Of a stretch of DNA of 64,000 bases, positions 1 through 8,311 are shown in pieces. The notes below the pieces were generated by a model, which was given only the letters and a program-made list of their open reading frames with translations, made no database searches and was not told where the DNA came from. Each line of letters begins with the position of its first letter. Position 1 is the first letter of the stretch. The DNA is from Alphaproteobacteria bacterium. Lineage in GTDB: Bacteria > Pseudomonadota > Alphaproteobacteria > UBA6615. The DNA is taken from assembly GCA_022449545.1 (NCBI GenBank), contig JAKUPN010000002.1, forward strand, positions 1 through 64,000. Direction: 5' to 3'. Position numbers and translations under genes: made by a program.

Positions 1-941
1 ATGAGAGATGTTCCCGTCACGCCGTTGTTTGACCCCTCTGTTGCGGCAAGCCCCTTTACTTCGCCTTCTCCAAATTTATCTCCGGGTTTACCTCTTTGAA
101 TTTCCCATGAGTAAGCAATCCATTGTGCTACGCTACCTCCAGCTGCTGGAACGATCCCCATAATTAATCCTGTTATCCAGCCCCGGAACAGCGACCACCT
201 GCAGTGAATGATTTCACTAACGCGGGGCCATATATTCCAGCTTAGTTTAGATACTCCTGAAATATTAGATTTTGGGCTTCCTTCGCACAAAGTTAGGGCC
301 TGAGCAAATGCAAAGAGGCCTATTACTGCTGGCAGAATACCTACTCCAGACATTAGTCCTGTCATACCATAGGTAAAACGAGGAAATGCAGTAGCAGCAT
401 CAATACCAATTGTGCTAACGAATAAACCGAAAAGTCCAGCGATAAGCCCCCTCAATACTGCTCCAAATGAAACTGCGGCGATAGCTGTAAGGCCCAGAAG
501 GGCCACAACGAAATATTCAGAGGGTCCAAAAAGAAGCGAAACTGTAGCGAGTGGTGGGGCAAGCCACAAAAGCACAAAACCACTTATTATTCCCCCCATT
601 ACAGAAGCAAATGTCGACATACGAATTGCTTCTATAGCTCTGCCTCGCTTGGTCATTTCATAGCCTTCAATAGACGAAGCAGCTGAAGCTGACGTGCCAG
701 GAGCACGAAGTAATATTGCGGTGAAAGAACCGCCATATATGCCTGCCGCGTAAGTAGCAACCATTAATATTAGAGCTGTTTCTGGAGGCCATTCAAAGGA
801 AATCGGTATCATTAAGGCAATCGCCATCGGTGGTCCCAGCCCAGGGATAGCTCCAACAATAAGGCCAACTATAATTCCTAAAAACATTGCGCCTAAGTTT
901 GCTAAAGATATCACGTTGACAAGGAAATCAAGGCTTTCCAT
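1..941 (-). CDS. tctA: Tripartite tricarboxylate transporter permease, TctA family (C-terminus cut by window edge)
   Basis: Large membrane subunit of a TTT-family secondary transporter for carboxylates, driven by a periplasmic binding protein. I translated it by hand from the ATG at 939-941. The N-terminus MESLDFLVNV is followed by a hydrophobic stretch with GAIPGLGPPMAIA, the typical TctA first repeat. The frame stays open to base 1, where it reads EGSNNGVTGTSL, matching the family's conserved NNA-TGTSL region. About 313 of roughly 500 residues are visible. It is the third gene of a tctC-tctB-tctA set, 48 bases after tctB. The ribosome site (AGAGA) is weak. Family call is firm; substrate unknown. 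Confidence 0.93.
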   Translation of the reverse strand, partial: MESLDFLVNVISLANLGAMFLGIIVGLIVGAIPGLGPPMAIALMIPISFEWPPETALILMVATYAAGIYGGSFTAILLRAPGTSASAASSIEGYEMTKRGRAIEAIRMSTFASVMGGIISGFVLLWLAPPLATVSLLFGPSEYFVVALLGLTAIAAVSFGAVLRGLIAGLFGLFVSTIGIDAATAFPRFTYGMTGLMSGVGILPAVIGLFAFAQALTLCEGSPKSNISGVSKLSWNIWPRVSEIIHCRWSLFRGWITGLIMGIVPAAGGSVAQWIAYSWEIQRGKPGDKFGEGEVKGLAATEGSNNGVTGTSL

Positions 942-989
942 TTGATAATTCTCTTATTTGTTTATGTGTTATTGACCTGGAGCCACACT

Positions 990-1439
990 TTAAAAAAGTA
1001 TTCCTTCAGGAAGATACGCGTCTAATGCTATCGAAAAAAACAGATATACCAGCGGGAAAAGAATAATAGCAGTTAGAAATATATATTTGTGATTACGCAA
1101 TCCTGTCAAATAGGCTGCAATAAAAAAGAAAACCACTGAAGAGACATAAAAACCCAATTTGAATATAGCAAAACAGTATACAATGCTTGTCACCATAACT
1201 GCTACAGGCTTCCAAGCCTTATATGTAAATTCAAAGTAAACATTTCCTTCTAATTTTTTTTTGTTGCTCTCAAGAAATGTTCTAGCAAAAATTAACGCAG
1301 CCAAGAGCGCGACAGAAATTTCGGCAAATTGAGGGAAGGATCCTGCCCTTTGTGGCAATCCTGTAGATTGCGTATAAAGTATAGCTGCAACGATTATTAA
1401 ACACACAGCTACAAGACGTTCAGCTGCTAGCTTTGACAT
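990..1439 (-). CDS. tctB: Tripartite tricarboxylate transporter small membrane subunit, TctB family
   Basis: Small membrane subunit of the TTT transporter, 149 residues, the usual size for TctB. Four hydrophobic segments are visible, at about residues 9-28, 36-52, 77-95 and 100-140. TctB proteins diverge strongly, so the assignment rests mainly on size, topology and its place between the binding protein and TctA genes. It starts at an ATG. A 135-base gap with a hairpin separates it from the upstream tctC, so its expression may be lower than that of the binding protein. Role in the complex is known for the family; substrate cannot be inferred. Confidence 0.85.
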   Translation of the reverse strand: MSKLAAERLVAVCLIIVAAILYTQSTGLPQRAGSFPQFAEISVALLAALIFARTFLESNKKKLEGNVYFEFTYKAWKPVAVMVTSIVYCFAIFKLGFYVSSVVFFFIAAYLTGLRNHKYIFLTAIILFPLVYLFFSIALDAYLPEGILF

Positions 1440-1514
1440 ATGATAAACCCAGTTATAATGACCTTTTTAAAATCTCGCTATTATGAAAATTTAAAACTAA
1501 AGGCCTAAGAAATT

Positions 1515-1545
1515 CCACGCCCCACCTGGTTGAGGTAGGACGTGG
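1515..1545 (-). promoter_or_regulatory. Inverted repeat between tctC and tctB
   Basis: Arms CCACG-CCCC-ACCT and AGGT-AGGA-CGTGG surround a 5-base loop, giving a 13-position stem with two mismatches. It lies in the tctC-tctB gap. There is no clean T run after it in the direction of transcription, so it looks more like an mRNA-stabilising or attenuating hairpin than a full terminator. Such hairpins are often found between genes for abundant binding proteins and their scarcer membrane subunits. That role is inference. Confidence 0.5.
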
Positions 1546-1574
1546 ATAAAAAATGTCTTCAGATTTTCTATATT

Positions 1575-2570
1575 TTATTGAACACCTTTTTGTTTCCAAT
1601 AAGCAGCCTGTTCAGCAACTTTTTGGCCACCGTTGAGAAGCTTCCACATGCCTTCACCCTCAGCAAACATTAGGTGATTTCTGTTCGCGACTTCTTTCTG
1701 AATGTATTCAGGATTGTTCATTGCCCGCTTTATAGCAGCCAGATAAACTCCTCTTTTTTCCTCAGATAAACCATTAGCCGTTGCAAGCGTGCGTCCAGCA
1801 TAAGTTATATTAACTTTTCCAGTTACTTCTTGGAAAGTTGGTACACTTGGGAGTGGTCCCCATGGATCGGGGTGTAAAACAGCGATGGGTCTTAGCTTAC
1901 GTTCTAAAATACTATTTATGAAATAGCCAACGTTCGCGGCTACCATATCGACATGTTTTCCGAGTAATAACTGAATTTTCGAATTATCACCTTTGCTGGT
2001 TATAAATTTTGCTTTAAAGCCAGGGACGGCTTGCTGAGCAAAGGCCACTCCAATGTGATCGTCACTTCCATAGCTACCAGGCGCCACAACAATTGGCTGT
2101 TTGACTGCATATTCTAATACGTCATTAAGATCTTTAAATCTTTCGTCGTCCCATCGGACAAGCCAAAGGCCTGGATCATAAGAGTGCCAAGCTAAAAAGT
2201 TGAACGATTTTAAGGTTTCTTTCCGTTTCATAGCTGGATTGAGGAAAGAAAACACGTGAGGAATATTGACAACAGCTAGCTTATGATCGTCTTTTTTAGG
2301 ATTCCATTCGTTAGCAACTTGGCTCCAAGAAACCCAGCCACCTCCGCCGGCAACGTTGGTTACTTTAACTGGTACCCCTAGCTCTTTACTAAGGTACGGG
2401 GCAAATAGGCGAAAAGTTCGGTCTGCACCCCCTCCAGGGGCAAAGGGAACCTGTATACTTACGGGTCCACCTGGGAACTTTGCTTGGGCTCCGGTTGTTC
2501 CAATAAGGCTTATTCCACCTAAAGCCATCACTGCAATAGCAGAGACAATGATTCTCTTAATTTTAAACAT
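1575..2570 (-). CDS. tctC: Tripartite tricarboxylate transporter substrate-binding protein (TctC/Bug family)
   Basis: Periplasmic binding protein of the TTT system, 331 residues. Residues 1-30 form a Sec signal peptide (basic start, hydrophobic core, GAQA before the mature KFPG). Next comes the family's VPFAPGGGADRTFR segment around residues 41-54, part of the carboxylate-binding site. A strong ribosome site (AGGGAGG) sits nine bases before the ATG. It is first in the tctCBA set and is transcribed away from the lone ABC-type binding protein at 2855. The 284-base gap between them (2571-2854) is AT-rich and presumably holds both promoters, though I see no operator. Bug proteins bind varied carboxylates, so the ligand is open. 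Confidence 0.93.
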   Translation of the reverse strand: MFKIKRIIVSAIAVMALGGISLIGTTGAQAKFPGGPVSIQVPFAPGGGADRTFRLFAPYLSKELGVPVKVTNVAGGGGWVSWSQVANEWNPKKDDHKLAVVNIPHVFSFLNPAMKRKETLKSFNFLAWHSYDPGLWLVRWDDERFKDLNDVLEYAVKQPIVVAPGSYGSDDHIGVAFAQQAVPGFKAKFITSKGDNSKIQLLLGKHVDMVAANVGYFINSILERKLRPIAVLHPDPWGPLPSVPTFQEVTGKVNITYAGRTLATANGLSEEKRGVYLAAIKRAMNNPEYIQKEVANRNHLMFAEGEGMWKLLNGGQKVAEQAAYWKQKGVQ

Positions 2571-2854
2571 AATTATTAACCTCCCTAAAATGTAATTCCT
2601 TTTACAGAATTAAAAGAAAACTATTTAACACTGCCTTTAAACTCTACGTGCGTATAACAGTCAAGAGGAAGAGACCTCTGAAAGTAATCTTAGTAAAAAA
2701 AACTATTTTAATGCAGATTTTGCAAGTTTTTTTGTTTGGGCATTGAGGTTTATGTAAATTATCCATAAAGTGCTACTATACTCCAGAAGTAAATTATCTT
2801 AATTTGTATTTCGTATTATAGAATTGTTTGGTTTTTTTTAAGGGAGGAACAAGA

Positions 2855-4297
2855 ATGAAAACCATTAAATGGTCGGATTTTTCTCGTAGACAGATCATGA
2901 AAGCAGGCGCAGTGGCTGCTGCAACAGGCGTTATGCCGTCTCTTGCATATGGTGGTGCTGAGGAAGATCGTATAATTAAACAAGCGAAAAAACTAGGTGC
3001 CGCTGAAGTAACAGGTATCCTTTGGTCAAACTATCAGGTTGCTATCGCTTCATCTGTAGGAGCTTTTAAAGAAGCAACGGGCATTAGCTTACCTAAAATC
3101 CAGGATATAAGTACGTTTGATATTCCACAGCGTGCAATGGCTGAAGCACTTTCCAAGTCACCTGAATTCGATTTCTTTCATCTAGACTCAAATATGATTC
3201 CATCGTTGGCGTCGGCAGGGCTTTTAGAACCCCTAGATCCATATATGGAAGCCGCTGGCTTTAAGATTAATGCGGTTGGTGATTTTGGTAAGTTTATGAC
3301 CTATAAGGGCAAGACTTACGGTATACCTACGGACGGTAATGTACACGTTCAGTTTGTTCGTAAGGATCTTTTCGAAGATGCAGATGAGCGTAAGAAGTTT
3401 GCTGATAAACATGGTCGCCCAATGACATGGCCGAAGACGTGGGAAGAAGAACTAGAGCTTATGAATTTCTTCACACGACCAGATGACAATCTTTGGGGCT
3501 CTGCCAACTTGCGTGATCGGGGTTCTAGTATTGCATGGTTCTATATGTATTTTTATAGTGCTGGAGGCTTCCCATTTGATGATGATATGAATCCAACTCT
3601 TAATAATGATGCTGGTGAGTATGCTATACAAACTTTCCTAAATCAGAAGTCAGCCTCTCATCCAGAAGCTGCAGGTTGGGGTACTCCCCAAATGATCCCA
3701 AGGATCATTAACGGTAATGCTTTTGCTTGCCAGTATTGGGATGGAATCATTGCTTTAGCAGAGAATCCAAAAAAATCTAAGACTGCTGGTAAATGGAGCT
3801 ATGGATTGGTTCCTGGGTCTAAGTTCAGTGGTAAATTGGTTCATCGATCAGTTTCTATGCCGGTCGTATCAATAGTTGTTAACAGACATAGCCCACGTAA
3901 GGCTCAAATGGCTCACTTGGCCATGTATCTCGCAACAGCGAAAAACAGTGCAGAAATCGTAGGTGATCCAGTAAACACATTCCATGACCCGTGGCACGTA
4001 GATCACTTCAAGCCAGGTTCCAAGCCTTTTAATACATATACGGCAGCCGGCATGAATGCGATTGAGCGGAACTTAAAAGTTACTACACCGCCAATCTATC
4101 TAACTGGCCTCCTTGAGTTCGAAACTGAACTGAAGAGAAATATTTCTGAAGCTTATACTGGTGACAAAAAAGCCAGCGCGGTGGTTAAAGATACCGAAGC
4201 GGCTTGGAAACGAACGGTACGTAGAATAGGAAAGAGAAAACTAAAAGAAGAGCTGAAAACTTATAAATCACTTTTCCCATCGGTTGATAGCGCTTGA
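2855..4297 (+). CDS. Extracellular solute-binding protein (ABC type) with Tat-like signal
   Basis: Probable periplasmic solute-binding protein, 480 residues, similar in layout to family 1 (sugar or oligosaccharide) ABC binding proteins. The N-terminus has a twin-arginine motif, SRRQIM at residues 10-15, then an Ala-rich hydrophobic stretch ending near AYGG, so export in folded form is likely. I chose the ATG at 2855 because AGGGAGG ends seven bases before it; an in-frame TTG at 2828 has no such site. There is no ABC permease or ATPase gene beside it, which is unusual. A rho-independent terminator follows. Ligand unknown. Confidence 0.8.
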   Translation: MKTIKWSDFSRRQIMKAGAVAAATGVMPSLAYGGAEEDRIIKQAKKLGAAEVTGILWSNYQVAIASSVGAFKEATGISLPKIQDISTFDIPQRAMAEALSKSPEFDFFHLDSNMIPSLASAGLLEPLDPYMEAAGFKINAVGDFGKFMTYKGKTYGIPTDGNVHVQFVRKDLFEDADERKKFADKHGRPMTWPKTWEEELELMNFFTRPDDNLWGSANLRDRGSSIAWFYMYFYSAGGFPFDDDMNPTLNNDAGEYAIQTFLNQKSASHPEAAGWGTPQMIPRIINGNAFACQYWDGIIALAENPKKSKTAGKWSYGLVPGSKFSGKLVHRSVSMPVVSIVVNRHSPRKAQMAHLAMYLATAKNSAEIVGDPVNTFHDPWHVDHFKPGSKPFNTYTAAGMNAIERNLKVTTPPIYLTGLLEFETELKRNISEAYTGDKKASAVVKDTEAAWKRTVRRIGKRKLKEELKTYKSLFPSVDSA

Positions 4298-4332
4298 TGA
4301 AATAGTTTTCTGCTAATTAATATTAGCGAATT

Positions 4333-4366
4333 AAAGGGGGTGACTTTATTAGTCACCCCCTTTTTT
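4333..4366 (+). terminator. Rho-independent terminator after the solute-binding protein gene
   Basis: A perfect 9-bp stem, GGGGGTGAC with GTCACCCCC, encloses a 7-base loop and is followed directly by six T. The A residues before it can extend the stem into the T run. It begins 35 bases after the stop codon. A second AT-rich inverted repeat (GCTAAT-TAAT-ATTAGC, 4312-4327) lies just before it. It isolates the binding-protein gene from the EamA gene downstream. Confidence 0.93.
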
Positions 4367-4441
4367 CAATTATTGTCATGACTCAGATAAAAAATTTATT
4401 CATTTTATTAAGAATAAATCGTTTCAGAACAATAGGTACGA

Positions 4442-5347
4442 ATGAATTTTAATATATCCACATCTAGTACAAGCCGTCTTGCAATATTGGCAGCTCTTGC
4501 TGCATGTTTATCGACCTCAATTGGGGGCTCCTCATTTGTTGCTATGAGATTTCTCGTTACTGAAACAGATCCAGTAACAATCGCGTTTTTACGTAATCTT
4601 GGTGGAGCTATTGTTTTGGCTCCCTTAGCATTTATCTTCATTCGAAAATGGCCCGGTCCGCGTGAATTGGTCGCAATTGCTATAATGGGGTCACTCTTTT
4701 TCTGTGGGTTGCAATTTGTTTTTGCCAACGCTTTGTCTTTTACTACGTCGGGTAGGGCGGCTCTAACCTATATGACTGCGCCATTTATGACTTTAGTATT
4801 GGCGTCAATTTTTCATGCAGAGAAGGCAACATGGCTAAAAATAGTTGGTGTAGCTATCGCCACCTTGGGTGTTTTTGTGGCTCTATGGCAATCATCTTCT
4901 ATAGCTCCACCTAGGGCTTGGATTGGGGATCTATTAGTTTTATTAGGAGCACTGATTTCAGCCAGTTTTAATGTTTGGTCAAGTCGATGGTTAAGATTAC
5001 ATGATCCACTGGCAGTTGCGGTAATAGGGCTTTTACCAGGCACCCTTTTATTGTTTTTTCTTGCTCAAGCTATGGATGCTCCCACCTTTACACCTCACTT
5101 GTCTTCGATTGGTTGGCTTGCAGCAGGTTTTCTTGGTTTGTTCGGAGCTGCATTATCTTATATGCTCTGGCTTTGGGCCCTTCGTCATACGACGCCAACT
5201 CTTGTGGCTGTTGCTCTGGCCTTGAACCCCATGATGGCTCTAACTTGGGGTGCTTTACTACTTGGTGAGTTAGTCACCGTTTCTATGGTAGCAGGGTTTC
5301 TATTAGTTCTTTTAGGTATTGCAATCAGTAACTGGCACTTGGAATAG
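4442..5347 (+). CDS. EamA/DMT-family transporter
   Basis: Inner-membrane carrier of the drug/metabolite transporter superfamily, 301 residues with about ten hydrophobic segments in two EamA repeats. The first repeat contains SSFVAMRFL and FLRNLGGAI; the second begins near DLLVLLGALISASFNVWSS. Members export amino acids, metabolites or drugs, and the substrate cannot be assigned. It has its own start after the terminator and is followed 25 bases later by the UMF1-type MFS gene, so the two may be co-transcribed. Confidence 0.88.
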   Translation: MNFNISTSSTSRLAILAALAACLSTSIGGSSFVAMRFLVTETDPVTIAFLRNLGGAIVLAPLAFIFIRKWPGPRELVAIAIMGSLFFCGLQFVFANALSFTTSGRAALTYMTAPFMTLVLASIFHAEKATWLKIVGVAIATLGVFVALWQSSSIAPPRAWIGDLLVLLGALISASFNVWSSRWLRLHDPLAVAVIGLLPGTLLLFFLAQAMDAPTFTPHLSSIGWLAAGFLGLFGAALSYMLWLWALRHTTPTLVAVALALNPMMALTWGALLLGELVTVSMVAGFLLVLLGIAISNWHLE

Positions 5348-5372
5348 TTCTATTAATGAATGAAGTAAGTCT

Positions 5373-6641
5373 ATGATTTTTAGAGACCCCATCAATCGAT
5401 CTGTATTTTCATGGTGTATTTACGATTGGGCTAACTCTCCTTTTCCCACAGTAGTTTTAACATTTATTATTCCTGCTTATTTTACTAATGTCGTCGCTGT
5501 TAATGCTGAAACTGCGACATCTCAATGGGCCTTTATGATAGGTGTCGCCTCACTGATAATTGCTTTTGTTAGCCCTATTGTTGGGACGATTGCGGATAAA
5601 GGCCATCGTCTTAAAAATTGGTTATTTCTGGCTACCACTATTTTGGCATTCATGACAGCAATGCTGTGGTTTGTTAGGCCGATCCACAGTGATGGGATAT
5701 TATTACTGTTGTTAACTGGAGTGGCCTTAATCGCTTTTGAAATTGCCATGGTTTTTTATAATGCTCTACTGCCAAACTTAGTTTCTTCAAATTATCTAGG
5801 GAGGGTTTCTGGCCTGGGTTGGGGGCTGGGCTATATAGGGGGACTTATATGTTTGTTGATTTTGTTAGTTGGATTCATCCAAATTGAAACCCCTCCCTTT
5901 GGTTTGGACAAACGTACATTAGAACATATACGTGCTTCTGGCCCTATCGTAGCATTGTGGCTAATAATTTTTAGCCTACCTATATTTTTTTGGACCCAGG
6001 AAAGATCTAGATCAACAAAGCCCACTCAAGTTACAAGTGAGTTTGGCTTTTCAAGACTTTTTTCCTCTTTTCGGATGTTGTTAGGCAATAAGAGACTTTC
6101 ACGTTTTCTTTTAGCCCGGATGATTTTCACAGACGGTATAAATACGCTATTTGCTTTTGGAGGTATTTATGCAGCTGGAACTTTCGGGATGGGCATAAAG
6201 GATGTGCTTTTATTTGGGCTGCTTTTAAATGCTACTGCTGGTTTTGGTGCTTTTCTTTTTGGCTGGTTGGACGATAGAATTGGACCTAAAGCCACTATTT
6301 TAATAGGTCTATCTTTCATAACATTAATTGGATTGCCAATATTGCTAATAGAGAGCTTGCTCTGGTTTTGGGTTTTAGGCGCTACACTAGGGATTTTTTT
6401 TGGTCCTGTGCAATCTGCTAGCCGTTCACTTATGGTAAGGCTAGTTCCACCAGGTGAAGAAGCAGGGATGTTTGGTTTATATGCACTTTCGGGAAAAATT
6501 ACTTCTTTCGTGGGGCCATGGTTGGTTGGCCTTTTGGTCTTAACTTACGATAGTCAGCGACTTGCACTTTCTATAGTCATACCCTTTTTAATTATTGGCG
6601 GCCTTATTCTACTAACTGTTAAAAATCCATCACAAGAGTAG
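5373..6641 (+). CDS. MFS transporter, UMF1 (Atg22-like) family
   Basis: Twelve-segment major facilitator carrier of 422 residues. The N-terminal FSWCIYDWANSPFPTVV is the hallmark of the UMF1/Atg22-like branch, and GTIADKGHRLKNW is the loop 2-3 motif. Bacterial members are poorly studied; yeast Atg22 is a vacuolar amino-acid exporter. Its stop is 32 bases from the convergent purH stop, with no strong terminator seen between them. Family firm, substrate unknown. Confidence 0.88.
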   Translation: MIFRDPINRSVFSWCIYDWANSPFPTVVLTFIIPAYFTNVVAVNAETATSQWAFMIGVASLIIAFVSPIVGTIADKGHRLKNWLFLATTILAFMTAMLWFVRPIHSDGILLLLLTGVALIAFEIAMVFYNALLPNLVSSNYLGRVSGLGWGLGYIGGLICLLILLVGFIQIETPPFGLDKRTLEHIRASGPIVALWLIIFSLPIFFWTQERSRSTKPTQVTSEFGFSRLFSSFRMLLGNKRLSRFLLARMIFTDGINTLFAFGGIYAAGTFGMGIKDVLLFGLLLNATAGFGAFLFGWLDDRIGPKATILIGLSFITLIGLPILLIESLLWFWVLGATLGIFFGPVQSASRSLMVRLVPPGEEAGMFGLYALSGKITSFVGPWLVGLLVLTYDSQRLALSIVIPFLIIGGLILLTVKNPSQE

Positions 6642-6673
6642 ATTTTAGAAAATCAGTTTTTTAATGTGTGAAA

Positions 6674-8260
6674 TTAATGCTTGAAGTGTCTTATTCCTGT
6701 GAAGACCATTGCGATACCCGCTTCGTTAGCAGCGTCAATAACCTCCTCATCTCTCACTGAGCCACCTGGCTGAATGACTGAGGTTGCACCTGCCTCTACT
6801 GTAGCGAGAAGTCCATCTGGAAATGGAAAAAAAGCATCAGATGCAACAACTGATCCAACGGTTTTTGATCTTGTTTCGCTACTTGCTTCAGCTGCCTCGG
6901 AAGCCTTCCATGCAGCAATTCTTGCAGAATCAATACGGCTCATTTGACCTGCTCCGATCCCAACTGTAGCCCCATTATGCGCATATATAATGGCGTTGGA
7001 TTTAACGTGCTTGCATATTGTGAATGCAAACATCAAATCAGATAATTCTTCTTCTGAGGGTTTTCTTTTTGTGACAAATTGTAAATCTTCTCTTTTTAAG
7101 TTGTTGTTGTCCCTATCCTGCACTAGAAGACCGCCGAATATGGGTTTAGCCATTAGTCTGGAGGTTTTAACGTCAAGAGAACCTCGTGTAAGAAGTAAGC
7201 GTAAGTTTTGTTTTTTAGAAAAAATAGACAGAGCATCCTCGTCTGCATCTGGGGCGACGACGACTTCTGTAAAAGTTTCTGTAATTGCTTCTGCAGTTTC
7301 CCGGTTTAGAGCTCTATTGGACGCAACAATTCCCCCAAAAGCACTGGTTGGGTCGCACGCAAGTGCTGCTCGATAAGCTTTGATAGGATTGTCATTAATT
7401 GCTACGCCGCATGGGTTAGCATGTTTAATTATAGCAATTGAAGCTTGTGAAAAGTCAGAAACTATCTCAAGTGCGGCGTCTGCATCAGCTATATTGTTAT
7501 AACTTAATTCTTTACCCTGAATCAGTTCGGCGTTTGCCACGCAAGGCACATTTGGTTCTTCTATATATAAAGCTGCTCTTTGATGTGGGTTTTCGCCGTA
7601 TCTAAGTAACGATTTTCTCTTCCCACTAAAGGTAATCTTTTTAGGCAGTTCACCTTTGTGTTTTTGGGATAAGTAAGTGGCCACGGAACTATCGTATGAT
7701 GCAGTTAGGGAGAATGCTTTCGTGGCCAATCTGGACCTTAAACTTTCGTTTGTACGACCGTTTCTCGATTTCAAAGATTCAATAATTTCTAGATAATCTT
7801 CTGGATCTGTTGCTATGGCTACTGATGTATGATTTTTGGCAGCAGCCCTTATCATAGCTGGACCGCCTATATCAATATTTTCAATGCAAACTGAAAATTC
7901 CATGCCTTCGGAAACAACTTCCGCAAAAGGGTAGAGATTGATGACTACCAAGTCTATAGATTCTATACCATGAACTTTCATGGAATCTTCATCGTCTGGA
8001 TTTGCTCTCCTAGCCAGGATTCCCCCATGTATTTTTGGGTGCAATGTTTTGACTCTACCTCCCATAATTTCTGGGAAGCCTGTATGGTCTGCAACATCTT
8101 TTACCGACACACCATTTTCTCGTAGCACTTGAGCTGTGCCCCCTGTAGACAATATCTCTATTCCAAACTCTGCAAGGGCTTGACCGAACTCTACTAAACC
8201 CGACTTATCTGATACGGAAATTAGTGCACGTTTTATTAATATTTCGGATTCTTTTGGCAA
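6674..8260 (-). CDS. purH: Bifunctional AICAR formyltransferase / IMP cyclohydrolase
   Basis: Catalyses the last two steps of de novo purine synthesis, AICAR to FAICAR to IMP, in the cytosol. The 528 residues fit the family. The N-terminal MGS-like cyclohydrolase domain shows SDKSGLVEFG, STGGTA and GRVKTLHPKIHGGIL. The transformylase domain shows KHANPCGVA, SDAFFPFPDG and GGSVRDEEVI. The first usable start is a TTG, with AAGGT about ten bases upstream. In alphaproteobacteria purH often follows heparinase II/III and rpe; here two glycan genes lie between. Confidence 0.97.
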   Translation of the reverse strand: MPKESEILIKRALISVSDKSGLVEFGQALAEFGIEILSTGGTAQVLRENGVSVKDVADHTGFPEIMGGRVKTLHPKIHGGILARRANPDDEDSMKVHGIESIDLVVINLYPFAEVVSEGMEFSVCIENIDIGGPAMIRAAAKNHTSVAIATDPEDYLEIIESLKSRNGRTNESLRSRLATKAFSLTASYDSSVATYLSQKHKGELPKKITFSGKRKSLLRYGENPHQRAALYIEEPNVPCVANAELIQGKELSYNNIADADAALEIVSDFSQASIAIIKHANPCGVAINDNPIKAYRAALACDPTSAFGGIVASNRALNRETAEAITETFTEVVVAPDADEDALSIFSKKQNLRLLLTRGSLDVKTSRLMAKPIFGGLLVQDRDNNNLKREDLQFVTKRKPSEEELSDLMFAFTICKHVKSNAIIYAHNGATVGIGAGQMSRIDSARIAAWKASEAAEASSETRSKTVGSVVASDAFFPFPDGLLATVEAGATSVIQPGGSVRDEEVIDAANEAGIAMVFTGIRHFKH

Positions 8261-8311
8261 CTTATAATAGACCTTTTTTTGGGGTTACAAATTATGAAGA
8301 GCGTATAGGAT

